A stretch of DNA of 64,000 nt from positions 372,001-436,000 of the forward strand of contig CAWCJO010000004.1 of assembly GCA_963795935.1 (NCBI GenBank), read 5' to 3'. Positions within the stretch are counted from its first letter, which is position 1. Every line of letters starts with the position of its first letter. A program made the position numbers and the translations under genes. This stretch comes from JAICMB01 sp963795935. GTDB lineage: Bacteria > Acidobacteriota > Terriglobia > Bryobacterales > Bryobacteraceae. Below the pieces are notes generated by a model, which saw only the letters and a program-made list of their open reading frames with translations, made no database searches and was not told where the DNA came from. Of this stretch, positions 55,578 to 64,000 are shown piece after piece.

Positions 55578-56585
55578 ATGATCACGGTCAAAGGCCTTAC
55601 CAAAAGGTACGCGCATAACATTGCGGTCGACAACATCTCGTTCGACGTCCAGAAAGGGCAGATCGTCGGTTTTCTCGGACCCAACGGGGCCGGCAAAACC
55701 ACCACCATGCGCATCCTGACGTGTTTTCTGCCGCCCACGTCCGGCACCGCCACCGTCGCCGGCTTCGATGTCCTCGAACAACCGATGGAGGTCAAGAAGC
55801 GCATCGGCTATCTGCCCGAATCGCCGCCGCTTTACCCGGAAATGGAGGTCCGCGAATATCTCACGTTCGTCGGCAAGCTGAAAGGCCTGCGGGGCGCCGA
55901 TCTGAAGAATCGCGTCGAATACGTGCTGAAGCGCTGCGCCATCGCCGACGTCGAGCTGAAGCTCATCGGCAAGCTGTCGAAAGGATATCGCCAGCGCGTC
56001 GGATTGGCCCAGGCCATCATTCATAACCCCGACGTGCTGATCCTGGACGAGCCCACCGCCGGTCTCGATCCCAAGCAGATCAACGAAACGCGCGACCTCA
56101 TTAAGGACCTCGCCGGCGAGCACACCATCATCCTGAGCACCCACATCCTGCCCGAAGTGGAGCAGACCTGCGAGCAGGTCGTCATCATCAACAAGGGCAA
56201 GCTGGTCGCGACCGACACCGTCCAGAACCTGCAAAATCGCGCGCGCGGCGCCGAATCGGTTCTGGTCGAGGTCGGCTCCCGCGACGGCGATCTCGATCGC
56301 TCCGCCGTGCAGCGCCGTCTCGAGCAGATCGCGGGCGTCAGCCGCGTGCTGCCCAAGGAGCCGCGCGGCAATCGCTCCGTGTTCGAGGTGGAGAGCCTGA
56401 AGGAGCGCTCCATCCGCGCCGACGTGGCGCGCGCGGTGGTCGAGTCGGGCTGGGATTTGAACGAGCTTCGTTCCGCCGCCATGAGCCTCGAAGAGGTCTT
56501 CCTGCAGCTCACCGGCGCGGAAACGCCGCCCGCGCCCGCGGAAGACGCCGAAGAGCAGCTCGTCGCCGGGGAGGCCGTGAAATGA
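55578..56585 (+). CDS. ABC transporter ATPase (GldA-like)
   Basis: 335 residues. Walker A GPNGAGKTT, Q-loop YLPESPPLYPEMEV, signature LSKGYRQRVGLAQA, Walker B VLILDEPTAGLDP, H-loop ILSTHIL, and an extended C-terminal domain with SLEEVFLQLTG. First of four genes matching the GldA-GldF-GldG-DUF4340 set. ATGA overlap with the permease gene. In Bacteroidetes this transporter is linked to gliding; elsewhere its substrate is unknown. Confidence 0.93.
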   Translation: MITVKGLTKRYAHNIAVDNISFDVQKGQIVGFLGPNGAGKTTTMRILTCFLPPTSGTATVAGFDVLEQPMEVKKRIGYLPESPPLYPEMEVREYLTFVGKLKGLRGADLKNRVEYVLKRCAIADVELKLIGKLSKGYRQRVGLAQAIIHNPDVLILDEPTAGLDPKQINETRDLIKDLAGEHTIILSTHILPEVEQTCEQVVIINKGKLVATDTVQNLQNRARGAESVLVEVGSRDGDLDRSAVQRRLEQIAGVSRVLPKEPRGNRSVFEVESLKERSIRADVARAVVESGWDLNELRSAAMSLEEVFLQLTGAETPPAPAEDAEEQLVAGEAVK

Positions 56586-57349
56586 GAAACATTCTAATCA
56601 TCTGCCGCAAGGAACTGCACAGCTATTTCGTTTCGCCCGTAGCCTATCTGCTGCTCGCGATGTTCGCCGTGATCTTCGGCTTCTTCTTCTGGAACTCGCT
56701 CGGCTACTTCGTCTACATCGGCATGGAATCGCAGATGCGCGGCCAGCCGTTTCCGATGAACATCAACGAGCAGATCATCCGTCCGCTGCTGTCCAACGTC
56801 AGCGTCATCGGGCTGTTCTTCATCCCCATGATCACCATGCGCCTGTTCGCGGAAGAAAAGCGCACGGGCACCATCGAACTGCTGGTCACCTCGCCGATCC
56901 GCGATAACGAAGTGATCATCGGCAAATGGCTCGCCGCCGTGATCCTGTACGCCTGCCTGCTGGCGTTCACGGCCATCAACTTCGCCTTCCTGTTCGCCTA
57001 CGGCAATCCCGACTGGAAGCCGCTCGCGATCGGCTATCTCGGCCTGCTGCTGCAGGCCGGCGGGCTGCTCGCCATCGGGACGTTCATCTCCACGCTGACC
57101 AGGAATCAAATCATCGCGGGCGCGGCGACCTTCGGCGTTTGCCTGCTGCTGTGGGTGCTGGAATGGGTCAGCGGCTATGAAACGGCGACCTGGGCGCGCG
57201 TGCTCGCTTATATGTCCGTCGTCACGCACTTCGAATCCTTTTCGAAGGGAGTCCTCGACAGCAAAGACGCAATCTATTATGTGACCGTGATTTTCCTGGG
57301 CCTGTTCTTTACGCAGCGCTCGATGGAAAGTCTCCGCTGGAGGTCGTAA
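56582..57349 (+). CDS. ABC-2 type permease (GldF-like)
   Basis: 255 residues, six hydrophobic helices. N-terminal IICRKELHSYFVSPVAYLLLA, FFIPMITMRLFAEEKRTGTIELLVTSPI and GLLLQAGGLLAIGTFIS are characteristic of this permease family. Works with the ATPase it overlaps. Uninterrupted; GldG-like gene starts seven bases after its stop. Confidence 0.92.
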   Translation: MRNILIICRKELHSYFVSPVAYLLLAMFAVIFGFFFWNSLGYFVYIGMESQMRGQPFPMNINEQIIRPLLSNVSVIGLFFIPMITMRLFAEEKRTGTIELLVTSPIRDNEVIIGKWLAAVILYACLLAFTAINFAFLFAYGNPDWKPLAIGYLGLLLQAGGLLAIGTFISTLTRNQIIAGAATFGVCLLLWVLEWVSGYETATWARVLAYMSVVTHFESFSKGVLDSKDAIYYVTVIFLGLFFTQRSMESLRWRS

Positions 57350-57355
57350 CGCATC

Positions 57356-58764
57356 ATGAATACTCAGTGGCTCAAAGCCAGGCAAACGAAGTACGCGGCT
57401 TACGCGACTGTTTATATCCTGGTCATCATCGCGGTCGTGGTCGTTGCCAATGTTCTGGCCGACCGCTATAACAAATCCTTCGATGCGACGGCGAATAAGC
57501 GCTACAGCCTCTCGGACCAGACCGCCAAGATCGTAAGAAACGACCTGAAGGCAAAAACGCCAACATCACTTACATCGATCAGGCGAGCCATTTCCAGCAA
57601 GCCAAGGATTTGCTGGACCGCTACCAGAATCTGTCGCGCAAGATCCACGTGCAATATGTCGATCCCGACAAGAACCCCACGGCCGCGCGCGCCGCCGCCA
57701 TGACCGCCGGTCTGAAGGAGCTGCATTACGGCACGACTTTGGTGCAGGTCGGCGCGCGCGATGAAGAAGCCAAAGCCATGACCGAAGAGGGCATCACCGG
57801 CGCCCTGATCCGCGACCTGAAAAACACCACGCGCACGGTCTGTTTCGTCGCCGGCAACGGCGAGCCGCAGCTCGACGACAGCGAGCGCTCCGGATTTTCC
57901 AAGTTCAACGACGTGCTGGAGGAAGGATAACTATCAGGCCAAATCGATCAACCTGCTGCAAAAGGCCGAGATCCCGTCCGATTGCACCGCCGTCGTCGTG
58001 GGCGGCCCCACGTCCGATTTACAGCAGCCCGAAGTGGACGCGCTCAAGAAATACGTCGAGAGCGGCGGCCGAGCGCTAATCATGCTCGAACCGCCCCTGA
58101 AGATGGGCCGCGCCGAAATCGCGGACAACACGCCGCTCACGAATCTGCTGCAGAGCTGGGGCGTCACCATGGACAAGGATCTGATCCTCGATCTGAATCC
58201 CATCGGCCAGCTCGCCGGTCTCGGTCCCGAAGTCGCGCTCGTCACCAGCTATCCTTCGCAGACCATCGTGAACGAAATGAAGCGCACCGCCACCGGCTTC
58301 CCGCTGGCGCGCTCGATGCAGATCAAGAACGGCGATAAGACATCCGTCGAAAAGCTGATCGACTCCTCGTCAAGCAGCCTCGCGACCACCAATCTCAGTT
58401 CTCCGCAAGTCAATCCCGACGATCCGAAGAACAAGAAGGGCCCTCTCACCATCGCCGCCGCCGGGACCTATAACACGGGAAAGGAAAACAGCCAGGGCCG
58501 TTTCGTGGTGTTCGGAAGCGCGCGTTGGGCTGAAAACTCCTTCATTGGTTTCAACGGCAACAACGATCTCGCCCTGAACACCGTCAACTGGCTGGCCTCC
58601 GATGAGGATCTTATTTCTATCCGGCCCAAGCAGCAAGAAGACCGCCGCGTCACCATGACCCGTTCTCAGATGCGCTGGGTGCACCTGGTTCAGCCAGCTC
58701 TTCCTTCCTCTCGCCGTGGTCATCGGCGGCAGTTTCGGTGTGGTGGAGGAGGCGCGGCCACTAA
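57356..58764 (+). CDS. GldG-family ABC transporter auxiliary protein (four frameshifts)
   Basis: About 470 residues. N-terminal TM (YATVYILVIIAVVVVANVLADRY), then the Gld-type substrate-binding-like domain: LLDRYQNLSRKIHVQYVDP, EEGITGALIRDLKNTTRTVCFVAGNGE, LQQPEVDALKKYVESGGRALIMLEPP, FVVFGSARWAEN and NGNNDLALNTVNWLASDEDLISIRPK, and a closing TM helix (LFLPLAVVIGGSFGVW). Shifts near 57551 (missing base), 57927, 58695 and 58740 (extra base each). The TAA at 58762-58764 overlaps the ATG of the next gene. Confidence 0.87.
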
Positions 58765-60100
58765 TGCGCGGACGCGGTTTGGCCGCCGCCGCCGTGGTGC
58801 TGGCGGCGCTGGTCGGCTTACTCTACTGGTCGAATCGTCGCAAGGCGGCGGATACATCGACGCCCGCCGCCGATACGGCGCCCAAGATCCTGTCTCTGAA
58901 CGAAAGCGACATCGCGAAAATCGATCTGAAGAAAAAGGACGGCAAGGAAGTCGTTCTCGCCAGGAACAGCTCCGGGAAATGGGATATGACCGAGCCGAAG
59001 CCGCTCCCCGTCGACCAGGATGCCGTTTCCAGCATGCTCTCGACGCTCGCTTCCCTCAACTCCGATCGTCTGGTCGAAGATAAGGCGAGCAACCTGAATC
59101 AGTACGGCCTCAATCAGCCGGCGCTGACCGTCACGCTCACGCAGAAAAACGGAAAGACCCGGGAGCTGCTGATCGGCGACGATACTCCAACCGGCAGCGC
59201 CGCCTACGCCAAGCTCGAAAACGATCCGCGCATTTTCACGCTCGCGAGTTACAGCAAGACCAGCATCGATAAAGGGCCCGACGGACCTGCGCGACAAGCG
59301 CCTGCTGACCGTCGATTCCGACAAAATCACGCGCCTGGAGTTGATCGATCGGCCCAAGGGCAAGAGCCAGGACATCGAATTCGGCCGCGACAAGGATACT
59401 TGGCAGATCGTCAAGCCCAAGCCGCTGCGCGCCGACGGCCTGCAGGTGGAAGAGCTGCGTCCGCAAGGTGAAAGACGCCAAGATGGACACCGGCGTCTCG
59501 GACGAGGACGCCAAGAAAGCGGTCTCGGCATTTGCTTCCGGCACGCCCGTTGCGACGGTCAAAGTGACTGGCCCGTCCGGAACCCAGGAGCTTCAGGTCC
59601 GCAAGAACAAGGACGATTACTACGCCAAATCGAGCGTCGTCGAAGGCGTATACAAGGTCCCCAACGATCTGGGCACGGGCCTCGACAAGAGCCTCGACGA
59701 TTTCCGCAACAAGAAGCTGTTCGATTTCGGCTTCAACGATCCCAACAAGATCGAAATGCAGGACGGCGCAAAATCGTACTCCTTCACGAAATCCGGCGAG
59801 GACTGGCTCTCGAACGGCAAGAAAATGGACGTCACCAGCGTGCAGTCGTTCCTCGACAAACTGCGCGATCTATCGGCAACCAGCTTCGTCGACAGCGGCT
59901 TTACAACGCCGGTCATCACCATTACCGTGACGTCGAACGACGGCAAGCGCGTCGAAAGAGTCCTGATCTCGAAGAACGCCGCCAAATACATCGCCCAGCG
60001 CGAAAACGAGCCCTCGTTGTACGAGCTCGATTCGAAAACGGTGGACGATCTCGAGCGTTCCGCCGGCGATGTAAAACCAGCCGTAGCGGCAAAGAAGTAG
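58764..60100 (+). CDS. DUF4340 domain protein (two frameshifts)
   Basis: About 445 residues, ATG 58764. One N-terminal TM (GLAAAAVVLAALVGLLYWS), then two or more repeats of the DUF4340 beta module: IAKIDLKKKDGKEVVLARNSSGKWDM; ITRLELIDRPKGKSQDIEF...DTWQIVKP; IEMQDGAKSYSFTKSGEDWL. Each pairs a residue-level strand with a Trp. Extra bases near 59275 and 59455. Commonly encoded with Gld-type ABC transporters; probably the periplasmic partner of the transporter. Confidence 0.86.
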
Positions 60101-60110
60101 CGAGCGGCAT

Positions 60111-61180
60111 TTACGCAAACGCCCGCCCATATTGCACCGGAGGCGCCGGCCGCCGCTTCAGTTCCCTCGCCGCGTGCAGCGCCCAATACGGCTCGCGCAA
60201 CATCTCCCGCGCCAGCAGCACCACATCCGCCCGGCCCTCGCAAATAATTCCATCCGCCTGTTCCGCCTCGGTGATCAGCCCGACGGCCCCCGTCAGAATT
60301 CCGGCATCGCGCCGGATACGCTCGGCGAAGGGCACTTGATATCCCGGCCCGAGCTCGATTTTTGCGTATGGAACGAGTCCACCGGAGGAGCAGTCGATCA
60401 GGTCCACGCCCAAGCTCTTTCAATGCGCGCGCTCAGCCGCACCGAGTCATCCAGATCCCAGCCGCTTTCCACCCAATCGGTCGCCGAGATGCGAAAGAAC
60501 AAGGGCAACTCCTCCGGCCACGCGCTGCGCACCGCGCGCGCAACTTCCTCCGCCAAACGGATGCGATTTTCAAACGACCCGCCGTACTCGTCCGCGCGTT
60601 CGTTCGAGAGCGGTGACAGGAACTCATGAATCAGATATCCATGCGCCCCGTGTATTTCGACCACCTCGAAACCGGCCGCGAGAGCGCGCCGCGCCGCCCC
60701 CGCGAAAGCCGCCACGACCTCCTCGATATCGGTCCGGCTCAACTCCTCCGGCGCGGCATCGCCGTCGCGAAACGGGATCGCGCTCGGCGCCACCGCCCGC
60801 CAACCGCCCTGCTCGAGCGCAATCCCGCCGCCGCCCTCCCACGGCGGTGCGGTACTCGCTTTCCGTCCCGCGTGCGCGATCTGAATCCCCGGCACGGCCC
60901 CGCGTTCCTTGACGAACTTCGCGACGCGCGCCAGATTCGCGATGTGATCGTCTTTCCAGATTCCCAAATCCGCGGGCGAGATGCGGCCCCGCGCCTCAAC
61001 CGCCGACGCTTCCGCCACCACCAGCGCCGCTCCCCCTACAGCGCGGCTGCCTAGGTGGACCAGATGCCAATCGCTCGCGAAACCGTCTTCGCACGAGTAC
61101 TGGCACATTGGCGATACGGCGATGCGGTTACGCAACGTCACGGCGCGAATCGTCAGAGGAGAGAAAAGGTGGGCGTGCAT
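60111..61180 (-). CDS. NADH:flavin oxidoreductase (Old Yellow Enzyme, YqjM-like; frameshifted)
   Basis: About 356-residue FMN TIM barrel. N-terminus LFSPLTIRAVTLRNRIAVSPMCQYS (Cys near the flavin, as in YqjM), QIAHAGRKAS, EIHGAHGYLIHEFLSPLSN, ENRIRLAEEVARAVR; C-terminus GVDLIDCSSGG, GYQVPFAERI and ADVVLLAREMLREPYW. One missing base near 60405-60415 separates SARIERA from LGVDLIDCSS. Reduces activated alkenes with NADPH; physiological substrate unknown. Tail-to-tail with the DUF4340 gene. Confidence 0.92.
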
Positions 61181-61243
61181 CGTCTCTTGGATGTTTCCCG
61201 GCGTTATTTTGTCGCACCGGGCGCCTCGTAAACTGAAAGCACG

Positions 61244-62623
61244 GTGAGTCTCGCGGCGCGCATTCCTAAAGGGGAAATTCCGGCCATGCTGCGCATCGCC
61301 ATGCCTCTGGCGCTCGCGGAGCTTGGCTGGATGTCCATGGGCATCGTCGACATCATCATGGTCGGCCGCCTCCCCGACAGCGCCGTCGCCATCGGAGCGG
61401 CCAGCCTGGGCAGCGCCCTCTTCTATCCCTTCGCCATCTTCGGCGTCGGCCTCATGTCCGGAATGGACACGCTCGTATCGCAGGCCTTCGGAGCCGGCGA
61501 CATGAAAGAGGCGCGCCGCTCACTCGTGTCCGGCCTCCTATCGGCCGCCGTCGCCTCGCCCTTATTGATCGCACTCGTGTTGGCCTGCATTCCGCTGCTG
61601 TCCCTCCTCGGCGTCGACGCCGCCATTCGCGCGCAATCCATTTCCTTCTTGCGCGTCCTCCTCTGGAGCCTTCCGCTGCTCGTCGCCTACACGGTTTTCC
61701 GGCGCTACCTGCAAGGTCTCCACGATGTCCGCCCCGTCACCTACGCTCTCATCAGCTCGAACGCGGTGAACGCCCTCGGCAATTGGATTCTGATCTACGG
61801 CCATTGGGGCGCGCCCGGCATGGGCATTCGCGGCTCGGCGCTCTCTACTGTTCTGGCCCGCATATATCTGACCGCGGTCCTGCTCTGGGCCGTTGTGCGG
61901 CGCGACCCGCTCGCATTTCGCGGCGCGCGTCCCGACCGCGTTCACGTCAGACGCCTGCTGCGCCTCGGAATTCCCGCCGCCATCACCACGCTCCTCGAAG
62001 TCGGCGTCTTCAACGTCGCCACCGCGCTGGCCGGAACCACAAACGCCGTAAGTCTGGCCGCCCATACCATCGCGCTCAGCATGGCGTCGTTGACTTACAT
62101 GGTTCCTCTCGGAATCAGCTCCGCGGCGGCCGTCGCCGTGGGCCGCTCGATCGGCGCCGGCGACCGCGGCGGCGCCATTCGAGCCGGCTGGATCGCGATC
62201 GCGATCGGCACGCTCTATGAAATCGGCGCGGCCCTCAGCTTTCTCTTGTTCCCCCGCCAGCTTGCCAAACTGTATACCACCGACGCGCGCGTCATATCCT
62301 TCGCCGTCGCTCTATTCGCGATCGCCGCCCTGTTCCAAATCTTCGATGGCCTGCAAACCATCGCCACCGGCGCCTTGCGCGGGCTCGGCGACACCCACAG
62401 CGCCATGATTTTGAATCTGATTTTCTACTGGGCCGTCGGCCTGCCCTTCGGCTGCTGGCTCTGCTATGCGCTCGGCTGGGGCGTGGTGGGTCTCTGGGAC
62501 GGCCTCTGCGCCGCCCTCATCCTGATCGCGATCGGTCTCCTCATCGTCTGGCGCCGCCGCTCCGCCCAAGCCGCGGCGGCAAAATACAACGATCGCCTTC
62601 CGGTCGCCGAAACCTCCGCGTGA
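61244..62623 (+). CDS. MATE family efflux transporter
   Basis: 459 residues, GTG start, twelve hydrophobic helices in two halves. Motifs: MPLALAELGWMSMGIVDIIMVGRL, GVGLMSGMDTLVSQAFGAGD, RYLQGLHDVRPV, and in the second half LGIPAAITTLLEVGVFNVAT, AVGRSIGAGDRGGAIRAGW and TGALRGLGDTHSAM. Cation-coupled export of drugs or metabolites. Uninterrupted; divergent from the oxidoreductase gene across 63 bases. Confidence 0.93.
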   Translation: MSLAARIPKGEIPAMLRIAMPLALAELGWMSMGIVDIIMVGRLPDSAVAIGAASLGSALFYPFAIFGVGLMSGMDTLVSQAFGAGDMKEARRSLVSGLLSAAVASPLLIALVLACIPLLSLLGVDAAIRAQSISFLRVLLWSLPLLVAYTVFRRYLQGLHDVRPVTYALISSNAVNALGNWILIYGHWGAPGMGIRGSALSTVLARIYLTAVLLWAVVRRDPLAFRGARPDRVHVRRLLRLGIPAAITTLLEVGVFNVATALAGTTNAVSLAAHTIALSMASLTYMVPLGISSAAAVAVGRSIGAGDRGGAIRAGWIAIAIGTLYEIGAALSFLLFPRQLAKLYTTDARVISFAVALFAIAALFQIFDGLQTIATGALRGLGDTHSAMILNLIFYWAVGLPFGCWLCYALGWGVVGLWDGLCAALILIAIGLLIVWRRRSAQAAAAKYNDRLPVAETSA

Positions 62624-63030
62624 GAGCCGCATCGCGGGCTGTCGCCTCAGACGCGCCTTATCGTCTTTCCAACGATCTGCACGAATTTTCGTTCCGCTTC
62701 CCCGGAGAACGCGCTCCGGCACGCCGGACTCACCGCGAACCCCGAGCCTGTGCATCTGACGAGAACATTTCCGCTGGGCCGCGCTCGTCTTACGCTCCAG
62801 GACCCAAGCCGCTCAATTCTGCGGATTGCCCGGCCGCATCGAGCGCCGAGACACGTTCACATGCAAACTCCCAAGATCGTACGCGCTCACTCATTACGCG
62901 TCTAACCTATTCATTCCTAACCAAATAGAGTTCGGCCTCCGCGCCAAAAACAGCCCTTTTTAGCCCCTCGCCCTCTCCAACCCGCGCTCCCCCATTCCAC
63001 ACTTGAGACCAGAGGCACAGCTTGTTGCGC
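62624..63030. other. 407-base intergenic stretch with no gene seen
   Basis: Short open frames only, none with codon character or a recognisable product. The part from about 62870 to 63060 is richer in A and T than the surroundings and precedes the AAA gene, so it probably holds that gene's promoter. I could not define -35/-10 elements or a terminator hairpin after the MATE gene. Confidence 0.6.
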
Positions 63031-64000
63031 ATGAAACCTAAATCGAAGCGTTGTGACAACCTGGATTCGGGCGACTTGGCCGGTATTCTATCTGAACTAG
63101 TCGTAGGACAGCCCACCGCCATCTCGAACATCGTTCCGTTTATCGAAATCCACGAGGCTGGCCTGGCATCGGAAGGCCGCCCGGCCGGAGTCTTTCTTCT
63201 CCTCGGCCCCACCGGCACGGGAAAGACCCGCACGGTCGAGGCCCTCGCCGAAGCTCTTCATGGCAGCCCCAAAAAGATGCTCAAAGTCGATTGCGGCGAA
63301 TTTCAGATGGAACACGAAGTCGCCAAGCTGATCGGCGCGCCTCCCGGCTACCTCGGACACCGCGAAACGCAGCCGCTGCTGACCCAGAACAAGCTGAACG
63401 CCGTGGTTTCCCAATTCAGCGATCTCGCCATCGTGCTCTTCGACGAAATCGAAAAGGCCGCGCCGTCCATGGCCCGGCTCCTGCTCGGCATTCTCGACAA
63501 AGGAACGCTGCGCCTGGGCGACAACTCCAGCGTCAATTTCGAGAAATGCGTTATTTTCCTGACCAGCAATCTCGGCGCCCGAACCATGACCCGCGAAATG
63601 CGTCCGGGCTTCGGTTTTGAATCCCTGGTTCCCCGCGACGCCGGCCGCACCGGCGCCAAGCTCGACCGAATCGGCGTCGCCGCCGTGCGCAGAAAGTTCT
63701 CTCCCGAGTTCGTCAATCGCCTCGATGCCGTAATTACATACCGGCCTCTCACCGCCGAGTCGCTCGCCGCCATTCTCGACCAGCGCATCGAAGATTTTCA
63801 GGAGCACATCGATAACCGGCTCGGCGACGCCGCGTTCCACCTGGAGGTGCCCGCCGCCACCAGAAAATTCCTGCTCAAGAACGGAACCAGCGAGGAGTAC
63901 GGCGCGCGGGAGCTCAAGCGCACCCTGCACCGCCATCTCATCGTCCCCTTGGCCCGCGTCGTCTCCGATGGCCAAATCGCCCCCGGCGAGAGGGTCCGCG
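63031..64000 (+). CDS. ClpB/ClpA-D2-like single AAA+ ATPase (3' end cut by window)
   Basis: 323 codons seen. The N-terminal ~35 residues contain DLAGILSELVVGQPTAI in place of the usual ClpN and D1 domains, followed at once by a Clp D2-type AAA module: Walker A GPTGTGKTRT, the pore-loop region IGAPPGYLGH, Walker B IVLFDEIEKA, sensor 1 FLTSNLGARTM, Arg finger region KFSPEFVNRLD, then the D2-small domain (LKNGTSEEYGARELKRTLHRH). ATG at 63031; a TTG at 63022 six bases after AGAGG is also possible. A single-ring unfoldase or assembly factor distinct from full-length ClpB. Confidence 0.85.
   Translation, partial: MKPKSKRCDNLDSGDLAGILSELVVGQPTAISNIVPFIEIHEAGLASEGRPAGVFLLLGPTGTGKTRTVEALAEALHGSPKKMLKVDCGEFQMEHEVAKLIGAPPGYLGHRETQPLLTQNKLNAVVSQFSDLAIVLFDEIEKAAPSMARLLLGILDKGTLRLGDNSSVNFEKCVIFLTSNLGARTMTREMRPGFGFESLVPRDAGRTGAKLDRIGVAAVRRKFSPEFVNRLDAVITYRPLTAESLAAILDQRIEDFQEHIDNRLGDAAFHLEVPAATRKFLLKNGTSEEYGARELKRTLHRHLIVPLARVVSDGQIAPGERVR

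Noticed and set aside
1..64000. CRISPR arrays, tRNA or rRNA genes, integrases, insertion sequences
   Set aside because: No regular spaced repeats, tRNA-like arms in the gaps, or transposase/integrase motifs were found by eye. A covariance-model scan would be needed to exclude small RNAs.

Overview
The window is GC-rich, densely packed chromosomal DNA with no mobile element, CRISPR array or RNA gene that I could recognise. It looks like a member of the Acidobacteriota, most likely the Solibacter/Bryobacter group. The best marker is a secreted SBBP-type beta-propeller protein (17305-19454) ending in a domain of the kind described from Solibacter (TIGR03437-like). A PQQ dehydrogenase with its own cytochrome c, a YpdA-type reductase, an Mla/HpnK cluster and many TTG/GTG starts with 1-4 nt overlaps fit this assignment. 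It is an inference from gene content, not a phylogeny.

Layout. 1-1663: motAB on the minus strand. 1809-4095: DoxX, an orphan cobalamin/iron-binding protein and an esterase. 4307-9462: response regulator, then a plus-strand run of aminotransferase, 4-hydroxyphenylpyruvate dioxygenase, thioredoxin-fold protein, methyltransferase and a repeat coiled coil. 9473-17203: minus-strand run of zinc-ribbon protein, alaS, ypdA, DUF3883 protein, TIM-barrel protein and ABC exporter. 17305-24169: SBBP protein, MDR oxidoreductase, site-2 protease, secreted protein, GT39-like enzyme. 24159-30277: a coupled minus-strand chain ggt, TIM-barrel protein, arginase, ddl, S41 protease. 30520-37026: DUF3830, miaA, Ldh2-type dehydrogenase, xseB-ispA-tlyA-nadK and a dicarboxylate symporter. 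37045-42305: two tandem paralogous secreted proteins, DedA, a small membrane protein and a TIM-barrel/SUMF1 fusion. 42333-45428: pseudouridine synthase, cytochrome c, PQQ dehydrogenase. 45477-48650: membrane protein, methyltransferase, P1 peptidase. 48699-52172: mlaE-mlaF-mlaD-hpnK. 52200-54580: nuclease remnant, Ser/Thr kinase and a heme-binding HAMP sensor. 54614-60100: fabI and a Gld-type ABC transporter (ATPase, permease, GldG, DUF4340). 60111-64000: Old Yellow Enzyme, MATE exporter and the start of a ClpB-like AAA protein.

Quality warning. About 40 single-base frameshifts interrupt genes whose protein sequence is otherwise well conserved, and most are resolved by removing one base. alaS alone carries about 13. 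I read these as consensus errors rather than gene decay, and I give the span of the presumed intact gene with approximate shift positions. One apparent gene fusion (XseB-IspA) disappears when a single base is removed.

I found no complete new biological system that I can defend. The features most worth a second look are the tandem secreted paralogs, the TIM-barrel/SUMF1 fusion, the 14-residue RTxWA repeat protein coupled to a methyltransferase, and the kinase/heme-sensor pair.
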